In this document: one piece after another, positions 16,958 to 26,093 of the stretch | How the letters are laid out: every line of letters begins with the position of its first letter | Position numbering within the stretch: position 1 is the stretch's first letter | Assembly: GCA_018817385.1 (NCBI GenBank) | Contig: JAHIUA010000068.1 | Coordinates: forward strand, 62,001 to 126,000 | DNA length: 64,000 nt | Reading direction: 5' to 3' | From: Pseudomonadota bacterium | Lineage (GTDB): Bacteria > Desulfobacterota > Desulfobulbia > Desulfobulbales > Desulfocapsaceae | Position numbers and translations under genes: made by a program | The notes under the pieces: generated by a model | Seen by the model: only the letters and a program-made list of their open reading frames with translations | Databases searched by the model: none | Told to the model about the DNA's origin: nothing

Positions 16958-18712
16958 TTATGTGTTATTTACCTTGATGGATGTTATCCTCACTTCCCAG
17001 TTGCAACGGCCTCTGAAGAAATTCTTTGTGGGAGTGTATAAAATTTCTTTCACGCCTTCACTCCTGTACTCCTTGATTTTATTTCCCAGGCCAAAGCCCA
17101 CGCCCTTGATTTTCCTCTTCCCGTTGAGGATGCTGAAACGTAAATGTTCATTACCTGCTCCCATAGCGCTTATTTGTTCTATGTCTGCGTTGAGATCACG
17201 AAAAATCAACTGAGGATTACCTTCACCAAATGGTTCTAACAGGCACAACTGATCCAATATGTTGCCGGTAAAAAGTTTTGTGATCTCTAAATCACAGTCC
17301 GCTCCTATGTTTTTGCGATATGGCTTCCCCTGGGTCTGTTTATAGATTGCATCATCGAAAGACCTTTTGAAATCCTTTAAGTTTTCTTCCTGGAGAGTCA
17401 TTCCACCTGCCATTTTGTGGCCACCATAAGCAAGTAAGAGTTTGCTGCATTCTTCCAGTGCCTGATAAAGATGAACTCCTGGTACCGATCGAGCAGATCC
17501 TTTCAGCAATCCTCCTTCCTGCCTGCAAAGAACAATAGCTGGTTTGCCATATTCTTCCGTCAAGTTCGCAGCGACAATGCCGGCAACACCAAGATGAAAC
17601 GTTCCTGCAATAACGAGCGAACTGTCGTCTTTTTGTCCACCTTCCAGTCCTTGTTTTTTTGCTTTTTGATATTCGTTTATGCTTATGCGTTGTCGCCTCT
17701 TGTTGTCCTCTATAAGTCTACTTGCAAGCGCAGTGGCCTCCTTTTGGTCCTGGCTCAAAAAGAGTTCTACTGCTTTTCTGGCATTTCCCATCCTACCTAC
17801 TGCATTGATCTTTGGTGCCAACTGAAAAGAAATATCTTCTGACCTGATATGCCTCTTGTCGATATTTGTCAGCTGACAGAGGGCGGTTAAGCCATGATTC
17901 ATCCCTTCGGCTATGGTTTCCATGCCGGCTTTCACCAGGAGGCGATTGATGCCAAGGAGTGGCACCATGTCGGCGATGGTTCCAACTGCCACTAAATCAA
18001 GGAGGAGTTTGAGGTTTGGTATGGTGCTCACATCTTTGAAAAAATCGTTTTTGCCAAGATGGCTTCTCACGCCCATCGCCAGATAAAACGCCATTCCCAC
18101 CCCTGAGAGATTTTTATCCGGAAAATGACAATCGTGTTGTTTACTGTTGAGTACAGCATCTGCCGCTACTCTTTCTTTTGCCGGGATATGATGATCAGTG
18201 ATTATCGTCAGGTATCCGAGATTTTGGGCAAAAAGTACTTCTTCAAAGGCGGAGATTCCATTGTCAACAGTAATGAGCACCCTCTTTTTATCTTGTTTGA
18301 CCTGAGATAATGCAAGTAATGTTTCTCTGTTGAGACCGTAGCCATCTGTCAAACGATTAGGGATATGGAATCTGATTTTTTTATGGCCAAGTGTTTGTAA
18401 AAAAAGGAAAAGCAGAGCCGTGGCAGTGGTTCCATCAACATCGTAATCACCCCAGATAATTATTTCCTGATTTTCTTGTATTGCTCTTTCTATGATTTCT
18501 ACGGCTTTTTGCATGTCCTTCATAAGAAAAGGATTCGGAAGATCGTGGAGTTTTGGTTCAAGAAATGAGCGAATGGCTTCGTTACCGGTAATTCCTCGCT
18601 GCTGGAGTATGTTTCCGATAAAGGGCGCAAGGAGAGTTCCCCCTGCCAGCCTGAATGGATTCTCGCCTCTTGCTTCTCTTGTATTCGTTGGGTTCATAAT
18701 GTTACGATGCAT
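16958..18712 (-). CDS. recJ: Single-stranded-DNA-specific exonuclease RecJ
   Basis: A 5'-3' ssDNA exonuclease of the DHH phosphoesterase family used in RecF recombination, mismatch repair and base excision repair. Motif I IIWGDYDVDGTTATA is near residue 80, motif II LITVDNGIS near 147, the DHH motif TIITDHHIP near 170 and the DHHA1 motif AYGGHKMAGGM near 430; the C-terminal OB-fold is present. Length 584 is normal. The start is uncertain: ATG at 18712 or, 15 nt in, at 18697. Base composition is visibly more AT-rich than the neighbouring amino-acid genes. It is the last gene of the lysC-cimA-comEA-miaA-recJ run, 27 nt after miaA. Confidence 0.94.
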   Translation of the reverse strand: MHRNIMNPTNTREARGENPFRLAGGTLLAPFIGNILQQRGITGNEAIRSFLEPKLHDLPNPFLMKDMQKAVEIIERAIQENQEIIIWGDYDVDGTTATALLFLFLQTLGHKKIRFHIPNRLTDGYGLNRETLLALSQVKQDKKRVLITVDNGISAFEEVLFAQNLGYLTIITDHHIPAKERVAADAVLNSKQHDCHFPDKNLSGVGMAFYLAMGVRSHLGKNDFFKDVSTIPNLKLLLDLVAVGTIADMVPLLGINRLLVKAGMETIAEGMNHGLTALCQLTNIDKRHIRSEDISFQLAPKINAVGRMGNARKAVELFLSQDQKEATALASRLIEDNKRRQRISINEYQKAKKQGLEGGQKDDSSLVIAGTFHLGVAGIVAANLTEEYGKPAIVLCRQEGGLLKGSARSVPGVHLYQALEECSKLLLAYGGHKMAGGMTLQEENLKDFKRSFDDAIYKQTQGKPYRKNIGADCDLEITKLFTGNILDQLCLLEPFGEGNPQLIFRDLNADIEQISAMGAGNEHLRFSILNGKRKIKGVGFGLGNKIKEYRSEGVKEILYTPTKNFFRGRCNWEVRITSIKVNNT

Positions 18713-18739
18713 TCTGGAAAAAATGGATATGAAGTTGAT

Positions 18740-19690
18740 TTAGGGTGATTGTAAGAAGATCCCGACTCGATCTGCCACAGCCCCTCCCCTGCTTTTGTCA
18801 AACCAGAGAAGCCCTTCGATTCCATTAAACCAGGTATACTGACGCTTGGCATATCTTCGCGTATCTCGAATGAGGTTTTGAGACATCGTCTGGTAATCCC
18901 ATTCACCCTCCAGATATTTGAGCATATGTCTATAACCAATAGACTGCATAGATTTAAGCTCAGGTCCGTATCCTCTTTCCAGCAACCCTACAACCTCTTC
19001 TTTTAAGCCACCGTCAAGCATAGCCTTCGTCCGTTGTCCAATCTGTTGATAGAGTGTTTTTCTTTCACAGGTTAAACCAATATTAAGGACATTGGGGAAA
19101 CGAAGACTACTTTTTTCCCTATGCTCTTTCAGCAGTGTTGACCAAGGCTTTCCTGTACCGTGATAAATTTCAAGGGCCCGGACAAGTCGATGCCTGTCGT
19201 TCTTGTGTATTCTATTTGCGGATATACAATCACATAGCATGAGTTCTTCATGCATTTTGTCACTGCCTTGTGCCTCCAGTTGTTCCTGGAGCTCTTTGCG
19301 AATCTCTGGAAAATCAGGTAGCTTTTGAGAAAGACCTGTTACCAGGGCCCGTAGATAGAGACCTGTTCCACCTGTCAGAAGGACCCTTTTGCCCCTGGAA
19401 GAAATATCCAGCACTGCTTTTAAGGCAAGGTCTTCAAAGAGGCCGGCATCAAAGGGAACATCGGGGGCAACTACATTAATCAAGTGATGGCGAATACCAG
19501 CCATCTCCCCTTCTGAAATCTTTGCTGTACCGATATCCATGTATTGATATACCTGCATGGAGTCGACACTGATTATTTCACAATCAAACTGTTGCGCGAG
19601 CTGAATGGAAAGTGCGGTCTTCCCAATGGCCGTCGGCCCCACCAGGATGACGAGAGGGGCGAGAATGGGAAAGAGGTCAGTGTGTTTCAA
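18740..19690 (-). CDS. miaA: tRNA dimethylallyltransferase
   Basis: Transfers dimethylallyl to the N6 of A37 in tRNAs reading UNN codons, making the substrate for MiaB (encoded at 14919-13561). The Walker A motif LVGPTAIGKTALSI is near residue 18, followed by DSMQVYQYMDIGTAK near 43, LTGGTGLYLRAL near 105 and the C-terminal RYAKRQYTWFNG near 283. Length 316 is normal. Its start overlaps the end of the ComEA-like gene by 14 nt and recJ follows 27 nt after the stop. Confidence 0.96.
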   Translation of the reverse strand: MKHTDLFPILAPLVILVGPTAIGKTALSIQLAQQFDCEIISVDSMQVYQYMDIGTAKISEGEMAGIRHHLINVVAPDVPFDAGLFEDLALKAVLDISSRGKRVLLTGGTGLYLRALVTGLSQKLPDFPEIRKELQEQLEAQGSDKMHEELMLCDCISANRIHKNDRHRLVRALEIYHGTGKPWSTLLKEHREKSSLRFPNVLNIGLTCERKTLYQQIGQRTKAMLDGGLKEEVVGLLERGYGPELKSMQSIGYRHMLKYLEGEWDYQTMSQNLIRDTRRYAKRQYTWFNGIEGLLWFDKSRGGAVADRVGIFLQSP

Positions 19691-20159
19691 GATCGCGGAT
19701 AAAACTCAATTGAGGAGAAAATTGTTGTAGGCGTATCGGTCCTATGCCATTGACCCGGAGGAGATCTTCTGGATTCATGAATGGTCCGGCATGTTCTCTG
19801 GCAGCAATAATTTGCTGCGCCAGGGAGGGGCCAATTCCTTTAATGGTCATTAGCAGTGACTGATCACTGTAGTTTATTGGGACGGGTTGAAAAAAAAACG
19901 GGGTGATTTTATAATTCTCTTGTGTAATCCGGCCCACTGATTCTGTTTGTTCTGCTCCAGTGGCCCTGGCGATAAGATGTAATGTGTGGGCCTCTGATGC
20001 CTGCAGGTCAAAAGTGGGACGGGTAGAATGAGATGCGAGGCGAGAGAAAAGTTGAAAAGAGAACAGGAGAACGCAGCAACAAAGAATTACGCCTGTTGCT
20101 GCGTTCACAGGTTGGCTTCTCACCTCAGTATTACTGACTTTTCGCCTGACGCTGCTCAT
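19677..20159 (-). CDS. ComEA-like helix-hairpin-helix membrane protein
   Basis: About 160 residues with a single hydrophobic segment near residues 22-42 (GVILCCCVLLFSFQLF), a linker, and a C-terminal helix-hairpin-helix pair (LLMTIKGIGPSLAQQIIAAR and LLRVNGIGPIRLQQ). This is the layout of ComEA-type DNA-binding proteins, which in naturally transformable bacteria hold incoming DNA in the periplasm; the DNA-binding part is predicted to lie outside the inner membrane. I chose the ATG at 20159, which makes the gene overlap cimA by 29 nt; a longer frame starts at 20213. No other competence gene is nearby, so a transformation role is unproven. Confidence 0.75.
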   Translation of the reverse strand: MSSVRRKVSNTEVRSQPVNAATGVILCCCVLLFSFQLFSRLASHSTRPTFDLQASEAHTLHLIARATGAEQTESVGRITQENYKITPFFFQPVPINYSDQSLLMTIKGIGPSLAQQIIAAREHAGPFMNPEDLLRVNGIGPIRLQQFSPQLSFIRDLETH

Positions 20160-21735
20160 CACGCATGAGTTTAAAATTGATTGAATCCACCAGGGCCTGC
20201 CAGGAGGCGTCAATGATGTTCAGTGAGACGCCGACTGTGCCCCACTGCTCATGCTGGTCTTTTGATTCAATGAGAACTCTGACTTTAGCTCCAGTCCCAT
20301 ACTCTCCTGAAAGAACACGAACTTTGTAATCGATCAGTTCAATTTCCTCCAGGCGGGGATAAAATTGAATAAGCGCCTTACGCATGGCCCTGTCAATGGC
20401 ATTCACAGGACCATCACCCATGGAGGCCGTATGGACCTCCTGACCACCAACTTCAAGGCGGACTGTGGCTTCAGTCTCAGGAGGTTTGTCCAGTCTTCGT
20501 TTGGAATTAATAGCTCTGAATCCCTTCAGGGTGAAATAATTTGGTTGCACACCTGTTGCACGACGCATGAGGAGTTCAAAAGAGGCCTCAGCGGCTTCAT
20601 ATTGAAACCCTTGGTTTTCAAGTTCTTTCAGTTCAGAAACGATGGCCCCGGTAATTGGACTGTCGGGCTTCAAATCAATGCCGAATTTTTTGGCTTTGTG
20701 AAGAATATTGGACTTTCCCGCCTGGTCAGATATCAAGATCCTTCTGACGTTACCCACCTTTTCAGGTTCGATATGTTCATAGGTCAGAGGATTGCGCTTC
20801 ACCGCAGAAACATGGATTCCACCCTTATGGGCAAAGGCAGAACGTCCGACATAGGGCTGATATTTATTGTGGGGAAGATTGGCAAGTTCATCGACAAGCA
20901 TTGCCGTGTCGTAAAGGTTGCCGATATTACTCAGAGCTTTACTCTGGTATCCCATTTTCAGGGCCAAGGCCGGAATGATGGAGGTGAGGTTTGCATTTCC
21001 ACAGCGCTCGCCATAGCCGTTCATGGTTCCCTGCACCTGCTTCACGCCAAGGCTGATGGCGAGGAGGGAATTAGCTACAGCTGTTTCCGAATCATTATGG
21101 GCATGAATCCCCAGATCCACGGTTGCCCCCCGATCTTTGATGAAGCGCTGAACAGTTTCAATGATAGGCTGTACCTCATGGGGGAGCGTGCCGCCATTGG
21201 TATCACAGAGAATGAGGCATTCAGCACCTCCAGTGATGGCCTTTCCTAAAGTGGCCAAGGCGTATTCGCTGTTTTTCTTAAATCCATCAAAAAAATGTTC
21301 GGCATCATAAAAAAGATGCTCGACATGGGGTTTAAGATAGGCGAGTGATTCTTCTATGATCAGCAGATTGTCTTCGAGCTCAATACGTAACGCATCGTGG
21401 ACATGGATATCCCATGATTTCCCAAAAATTGTGATAACAGGGGCCTTTGCTGCCAGCAATCCACGAAGATTTGCATCTTTTTCCACAGGATTGGCAAAGA
21501 GTCGGGTGGAGCCAAAGGCGACCAGCTTGGCATGTTTCAGCTCCTCATCCTGCATGGCCTTGAAAAAATCGACAGCAAGGGGATTAGAACCTGGCCATCC
21601 GCCCTCAATAAAATCAACACCGAGGTCATCTAGTTTGTGGCTGATCCGAATCTTGTCCATCAGCGAGAGATTGAAGTTTTCTGCCTGTGTTCCGTCGCGT
21701 AAGGTTGTGTCGTATATCTGTACGGTTCTTGTCAT
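20131..21735 (-). CDS. cimA: Citramalate synthase
   Basis: Condenses pyruvate with acetyl-CoA to (R)-citramalate, giving 2-ketobutyrate for isoleucine without threonine deaminase. The HMGL-like catalytic domain shows IYDTTLRDGTQAENF at the N terminus, LGIHAHNDSETAVANS near residue 210 and NGYGERCGNANL near 240; the C-terminal part carries a LeuA-type regulatory domain with VRLEVGGQEVHTASMGDGP split across about residues 425-445. Length 534 matches the citramalate synthase group rather than plain isopropylmalate synthase. It follows lysC by 47 nt, joining branched-chain and aspartate-family amino-acid synthesis. Confidence 0.92.
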   Translation of the reverse strand: MTRTVQIYDTTLRDGTQAENFNLSLMDKIRISHKLDDLGVDFIEGGWPGSNPLAVDFFKAMQDEELKHAKLVAFGSTRLFANPVEKDANLRGLLAAKAPVITIFGKSWDIHVHDALRIELEDNLLIIEESLAYLKPHVEHLFYDAEHFFDGFKKNSEYALATLGKAITGGAECLILCDTNGGTLPHEVQPIIETVQRFIKDRGATVDLGIHAHNDSETAVANSLLAISLGVKQVQGTMNGYGERCGNANLTSIIPALALKMGYQSKALSNIGNLYDTAMLVDELANLPHNKYQPYVGRSAFAHKGGIHVSAVKRNPLTYEHIEPEKVGNVRRILISDQAGKSNILHKAKKFGIDLKPDSPITGAIVSELKELENQGFQYEAAEASFELLMRRATGVQPNYFTLKGFRAINSKRRLDKPPETEATVRLEVGGQEVHTASMGDGPVNAIDRAMRKALIQFYPRLEEIELIDYKVRVLSGEYGTGAKVRVLIESKDQHEQWGTVGVSLNIIDASWQALVDSINFKLMRDEQRQAKSQ

Positions 21736-21782
21736 TATTTCACCGTTCTTCCAGTTTGTTCATGAGGGGGGGCGAACTTCTG

Positions 21783-23030
21783 TTAGAGGGTTTCTGCTTC
21801 AGGGACATTGGCCTTGTCCAGTTCAAAAGCATCATGCAGGGCTCGAACAGCCAGTTCAGTGTATTTTTCTTCAACAACACAGGATACCTTGATTTCTGAG
21901 GTGGAAATCAAGGAGATATTAATCCCTTCACGTGCGAGAACCTTGAACATGGTTGAAGCGATACCGGAGTGATTGCGCATACCAACTCCAACAATGGAAA
22001 TTTTGGTGATATTTTCAGAACCATGGACACCACCTGTGGCGCCTATTTCTTCAGCAACTTTTCTAAGAATTTGCATTGTTCGCTGGTAATCTGAGCGGAC
22101 AACGGTAAAAGTCATATCAGTCAACCCGTTGCCTGTATCCTGATTTTGGATGATCATGTCGACCAAGACGTCCGCATCTGATATGGGGGTGAAAATTTTG
22201 GCTGCTATTCCAGGCTGATCGGGAACTCCTGAAATAGTGATTCGTGCTTCGTTCTTATTATACGTTACCCCGGAAACTATCCTTCCTTCCATCTCTTTGT
22301 CCTCCTCGACAACCCAGGTCCCTTCAGTTTCAGTGAATGTTGAACGAACATGGATTGGAACGTTATATTGTTTGGCATATGTTACAGACCGGATATCAAG
22401 TACTTTGGCCCCAAGGCTTGCAAGTTCAAGCATCTCATCATATGATATTCTGTCTATTTTTCTCGCCTTGCTGCAGATATTGGGGTCCGTGGTATACACT
22501 CCTTCCACATCTGTAAAAATTTCACAGGCATCGGCATGTAAGGCTGCGGCCAGGGCAACGGCTGTAGTGTCAGATCCTCCCCGGCCAAGGGTGGTAATAT
22601 CTCCGTTGGCGGCAACACCCTGAAATCCAGCCACGGTAACCACCTTTCCATTAGCCATTTCTGCCTGTATTCTTTCAATATCTATGGAGGCTATACGTGC
22701 CTTTGTATGGGAACTGTCAGTATTAATTCGAACCTGATCTCCGAGAAAAGAAATAGCATCTTCTCCCTTTGCCTTGACAGCCATGGAAAAAAGAGAAACC
22801 GTTACCTGTTCCCCGGAAGAGAGGAGGACATCCATTTCCCGGGGGTCGGGAATGTCCTGCATCTCCAGGGCAAAATCTGTTAGACGATTGGTCTCTCCTG
22901 ACATAGCAGAGAGCACAACAACCATCTGGTTTCCCTCTTTTTGCTTTTTAATAACGCGCTCGGCAACGGCTTTTATCTTATTGGGATTGCCAACCGAAGT
23001 GCCGCCAAACTTCTGAATAATTAACGCCAT
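21783..23030 (-). CDS. lysC: Aspartate kinase
   Basis: Phosphorylates aspartate at the entry to lysine, methionine and threonine synthesis. The kinase domain begins LIIQKFGGTSVG and contains the GRGGSDTTAVALAAAL loop near residue 160 and FTDVEGVYTTDPNI near 175; two ACT domains fill about residues 265-410, where lysine or threonine would bind for feedback control. Length 415 is that of the monofunctional, alpha/beta-type enzyme. GTAGGAG lies just upstream of the ATG. It is first in the lysC-cimA-comEA-miaA-recJ run and its leader holds a promoter and a terminator-like hairpin. Confidence 0.96.
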   Translation of the reverse strand: MALIIQKFGGTSVGNPNKIKAVAERVIKKQKEGNQMVVVLSAMSGETNRLTDFALEMQDIPDPREMDVLLSSGEQVTVSLFSMAVKAKGEDAISFLGDQVRINTDSSHTKARIASIDIERIQAEMANGKVVTVAGFQGVAANGDITTLGRGGSDTTAVALAAALHADACEIFTDVEGVYTTDPNICSKARKIDRISYDEMLELASLGAKVLDIRSVTYAKQYNVPIHVRSTFTETEGTWVVEEDKEMEGRIVSGVTYNKNEARITISGVPDQPGIAAKIFTPISDADVLVDMIIQNQDTGNGLTDMTFTVVRSDYQRTMQILRKVAEEIGATGGVHGSENITKISIVGVGMRNHSGIASTMFKVLAREGINISLISTSEIKVSCVVEEKYTELAVRALHDAFELDKANVPEAETL

Positions 23031-23065
23031 TAGTTTTAGCTCCTACGTGGTGTTCAACACGGTAT

Positions 23066-23101
23066 GAAAAACTAACGGCAGACTCTGACAGTCTGCCGTT
23101 A
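23066..23101 (-). terminator. Terminator-like hairpin in the lysC leader
   Basis: A perfect 12-bp stem TAACGGCAGACT / AGTCTGCCGTTA (arms 23073-23084 and 23090-23101) with a 5-nt loop. Read on the minus strand it is followed by GTTTTTC and lies about 40 nt before the lysC ATG. Because any lysC promoter must lie further upstream, it would act in the leader, as an attenuator or a stability element. No lysine riboswitch consensus was recognised. Confidence 0.6.
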
Positions 23102-23114
23102 ATGATACCCTTTT

Positions 23115-23144
23115 ATAATATTGTCTGACAAACCTGACTGTCGA
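23115..23144 (-). promoter_or_regulatory. Candidate lysC promoter
   Basis: On the minus strand TCGACA (23144-23139) and TATTAT (23120-23115) are separated by 18 bp; each matches the sigma-70 consensus at five of six positions. Transcription would start near 23108 and run directly into the leader hairpin. Confidence 0.5.
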
Positions 23145-23166
23145 GAGAAAAGCTGTACGCTGGTCC

Positions 23167-23182
23167 TGACTTTCGAAAGTCA
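23167..23182. promoter_or_regulatory. 16-bp perfect palindrome upstream of lysC
   Basis: TGACTTTCGAAAGTCA is fully self-complementary and lies about 23 bp upstream of the proposed lysC -35 box, a plausible site for a dimeric activator or repressor. A second hairpin, CCTGACAC-AGG-GTGTCAGG, lies at 23322-23340. The rest of the 23031-23546 gap shows nothing else I can name. Confidence 0.4.
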
Positions 23183-23546
23183 ATACTGAACAAAACAATT
23201 TAGTCTTTACAGGCAAAAAAGCAACATTTTCTTCTTTTCAACTCTCTCTCTTCTTGAAATTTACTAAATTCTCTATATTGTCTTTGCTGCAAAAAGTCCT
23301 CGGGGGCTGAGAGAATGATTTCCTGACACAGGGTGTCAGGTTCAGAAAAAAATTCCGTTACTGAGTTGTCAGGTATAAATCAGGGTTCAGAAAGTTGCAT
23401 CTGCGAAATATGCATATGGAAAGAAAGGAATGCGGCTATATTATCAGGATGCCGTAGTGTCTGGAACATTCTCCGCCAAGGAAGGAGATGAACTTTTTGG
23501 TACGACACCATCACTATCGGACAACAAGAAAAAGGATAGCAAACAG

Positions 23547-24029
23547 ATGGACGATAACGAAGTCTTTCATATTGTGTTGGTGGAACCAGAGATTCCTCCC
23601 AATACCGGTTCCATTGCCAGATTGTGTGGGGCCACCAATACTGTTTTGCATTTGGTGCACCCTCTTGGTTTCTCAACAGATGATAAGCATCTCAAGCGGG
23701 CCGGACTTGATTACTGGAAGTTTGTAGACATCCGTTACTGGGGTTCATTGGATAGCTTCCTTGAGGCCCAGGAGGAAAAAAGATTGTTTTTTCTCACTAC
23801 CAAGACCAGCCGATCCTATATTGATGCCCCTTTTCGTCCAGGTGATTATCTCGTTTTTGGTAAAGAAACAAAGGGGCTTCCTGAAGATATACTGGCCCTT
23901 TATGCTGATCGCTGTTTTACCTTGCCCATGGCTAACGTAAATATTCGTAGTCTGAATCTGGCCATGACTGCAGGAATTGTATTATACGAGGCCCTGCGTC
24001 AGAACGAGAAGATCGGTTCACAGGAGTAG
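23547..24029 (+). CDS. trmL: tRNA (cytidine/uridine-34-2'-O)-methyltransferase
   Basis: A minimal SPOUT methyltransferase of the TrmL/YibK type that methylates the wobble ribose of tRNA-Leu species using SAM. Family motifs are VLVEPEIPPNTGSIARLCGA at the N terminus, LVFGKETKGLPEDI near residue 95 and the knot-forming IRSLNLAMTAGIVLYEAL near 135. The 160-residue length is exactly that of the family. The frame is open back to 23430, but the ATG at 23547, with GGATA upstream, is where the family begins. Its last 31 nt overlap the end of the convergent GGDEF gene. Confidence 0.93.
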   Translation: MDDNEVFHIVLVEPEIPPNTGSIARLCGATNTVLHLVHPLGFSTDDKHLKRAGLDYWKFVDIRYWGSLDSFLEAQEEKRLFFLTTKTSRSYIDAPFRPGDYLVFGKETKGLPEDILALYADRCFTLPMANVNIRSLNLAMTAGIVLYEALRQNEKIGSQE

Positions 24030-24763
24030 TCGATGAGAATCCAGTCGTAACCAATGGCATAGGTGTCGCATCCCTTGTCCCGAGCGCTGTACAGGCCTGT
24101 TTCCACCCTGGCAAGCAGGGTCTGGGAGCTATCGGTGGAAAGCATCTGGGCAACGCCGATACTTGCAGTAACCTTAATGGATTTGCCGTTGAGGGGGCGT
24201 CGTTGTTGACGAATTTTTTCCAGGATATTGGCTGCCAGTCGGCAGGCATCCTTTTCAGGGCAGTCTTTGAGGATAACGAGGAACTGATTCCCCCCCCAGC
24301 GACATGTTGTATCTGACGCCCTGAGAACTGACTGAATAGACCTGCTGAGCAGAGTCAGGAGTAAATCTCCTCTGACATGCCCATGTTCTTCGTTGATAAG
24401 CCTGAATCGATCGATATCAATTATGACCAAAGACAGGGGCTCCAGGGTTCGTCTGGCCTCCAACAAGGCCTGTTCAAGGACCTGATTGAAAATCTGCCGG
24501 TAGAGAAAGCCGGTTAAGTTGTCTGTTCCCTGGTCATCCGCAGCCTGTTTGCGAAGTTGTCTAAAAGCAATATGAACAACTGCCAGAAGAGTGATAAGGA
24601 GCAACAAACATGCAAGAGAGAGCCGGAGCAGGATTTGTGTCTCAGGAACAGGAGTACCATAACGAAAGAGCAGGAAGCCCATAATGGAGCTGAGCAGGAG
24701 AACAAGGAGGATGATTCCATTAATGAGGAACCGGAACAGGGTTGAATCACGAGGTGCCTTCAT
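23999..24763 (-). CDS. Membrane GGDEF-domain protein with degenerate active site
   Basis: A 254-residue protein with two N-terminal hydrophobic helices (about residues 9-32 and 42-65) and a cytoplasmic GGDEF domain (about 80-245). Domain landmarks are DNLTGFLYRQIFN, LVIIDIDRFRLINEEHGH and IGVAQM. The signature loop reads GGNQF instead of GGDEF/GGEEF, so the metal-binding acidic residue is lost and diguanylate cyclase activity is doubtful; it may be a sensor or c-di-GMP effector. Its 3' end overlaps trmL by 31 nt in convergent orientation. No other domain is present. Confidence 0.83.
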   Translation of the reverse strand: MKAPRDSTLFRFLINGIILLVLLLSSIMGFLLFRYGTPVPETQILLRLSLACLLLLITLLAVVHIAFRQLRKQAADDQGTDNLTGFLYRQIFNQVLEQALLEARRTLEPLSLVIIDIDRFRLINEEHGHVRGDLLLTLLSRSIQSVLRASDTTCRWGGNQFLVILKDCPEKDACRLAANILEKIRQQRRPLNGKSIKVTASIGVAQMLSTDSSQTLLARVETGLYSARDKGCDTYAIGYDWILIDYSCEPIFSF

Positions 24764-24987
24764 AGATTTCTTCAGGTGACGAAGGGCGGGGAATATGGTA
24801 ACACCAGCCCACGACCGTAAACGGTACCCTTTGTCATGAGAGCACCTGTTTTCGTCTGGTTATTTTTTTATATTTTTGGCTGAAGTTTCTTGCTCTTTTT
24901 TTTATAACGTAGAAATTTGTGGATATTCTTCTTAACAGTTTTTTGTCAATACAGGTATTTTATTTTATCACATAAGGAGTAAAAAAG

Positions 24988-26073
24988 ATGGTTGATCGAG
25001 TATATAATTTTAGTCCCGGCCCTGCTACTCTACCCTATGAAGTGTTACAGCAAGCAGCCAAAGATGTTGTGAATTTCAAGGAAACCGGGATTGGTCTCAT
25101 TGAAATGAGTCACCGCTCCAAAGAATTTATGGCTGTTACCGATGAAGCAGAAAGCCTTCTTCGGGAGCTCATGGAAATTCCAGCCAATTATAAAGTCCTC
25201 TTTCTCCAGGGAGGTGCTTCCAGCCAATTTTTCATGGTTCCGATGAACCTCCTTGGAAATGGCAAAAAGGCCACCTATCTCAACACCGGCACCTGGTCCA
25301 AAAAGGCGATCAAAGAAGCCAAACTCTTTGGTGAAATAAATGTAGCCTTTTCCAGTGAAGAGCAAAGTTTCAATAAAGTTCCCACTCAAGATGAGTATAC
25401 AGTTGATCCTGCTGCCGAATACCTCTACCTGGTTTCCAACAACACCATTTATGGAACTCAGTTTCCTGGTTTTCCTGTGACAGACAAGTTGCTTGTCTCT
25501 GATATGTCATCTGATATCCTTTCCAGGAAAGTCGATGTCAGCAAATTCGGCCTCATCTTTGCTGGTGCCCAGAAAAACATGGGGCCGGCAGGTGTGACCA
25601 TCGTTATCATCAGGGAAGATCTTTTGGATAGAACTCCGGAAAACACCCCGACTATGCTTTCCTACAAAACGCATGCCGACAAAGGGTCCATGTTCAACAC
25701 CCCACCCTGCTTCGCCATTTATATTGTCGGTGAAGTCCTCAAGTGGCTGAAAAAAGAAGGTGGCGTTGCGGCAATGGAAAAAAGGAATAAAGAGAAGGCG
25801 GCTTTGCTCTATGATTGTATTGACGGAACAGATTTTTACCGGGGCCATGCAGAAAAGAATTCCCGCTCCTTGATGAATGTCACTTTCAACCTCCCCACCC
25901 CGGAGCTTGAATCCCAGTTTATCGCCGAGGCGACAAAGATTGGGCTGAACGGGCTCAAGGGACATCGTTCCATTGGTGGTTGCCGTGCTTCTATCTACAA
26001 CGCCTTCCCCCGTGAAGGCGTTGTAAAATTGGTGGAATTCATGAAGGATTTCGAAGCAAAGAACAGAGGATAA
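24988..26073 (+). CDS. serC: Phosphoserine aminotransferase
   Basis: PLP enzyme converting 3-phosphohydroxypyruvate to phosphoserine in serine synthesis (and a parallel step in B6 synthesis). It begins NFSPGPATLPYEVL, carries LQGGASSQF near residue 75 and the PLP lysine in FAGAQKNMGPAG near residue 195; the C-terminal GLKGHRSIGGCRASIYNA is diagnostic. Length 361 is normal. An AAGGAG lies 9 nt before the ATG. A radical SAM gene follows 20 nt later. Confidence 0.96.
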   Translation: MVDRVYNFSPGPATLPYEVLQQAAKDVVNFKETGIGLIEMSHRSKEFMAVTDEAESLLRELMEIPANYKVLFLQGGASSQFFMVPMNLLGNGKKATYLNTGTWSKKAIKEAKLFGEINVAFSSEEQSFNKVPTQDEYTVDPAAEYLYLVSNNTIYGTQFPGFPVTDKLLVSDMSSDILSRKVDVSKFGLIFAGAQKNMGPAGVTIVIIREDLLDRTPENTPTMLSYKTHADKGSMFNTPPCFAIYIVGEVLKWLKKEGGVAAMEKRNKEKAALLYDCIDGTDFYRGHAEKNSRSLMNVTFNLPTPELESQFIAEATKIGLNGLKGHRSIGGCRASIYNAFPREGVVKLVEFMKDFEAKNRG

Positions 26074-26093
26074 TCGTTCCTCCGGGTACTGCT

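Noticed and set aside
20365-21249. 294-residue plus-strand frame
   Set aside because: Lies antisense within cimA, whose protein has clear motifs; no ribosome-binding site or similarity, so a shadow.
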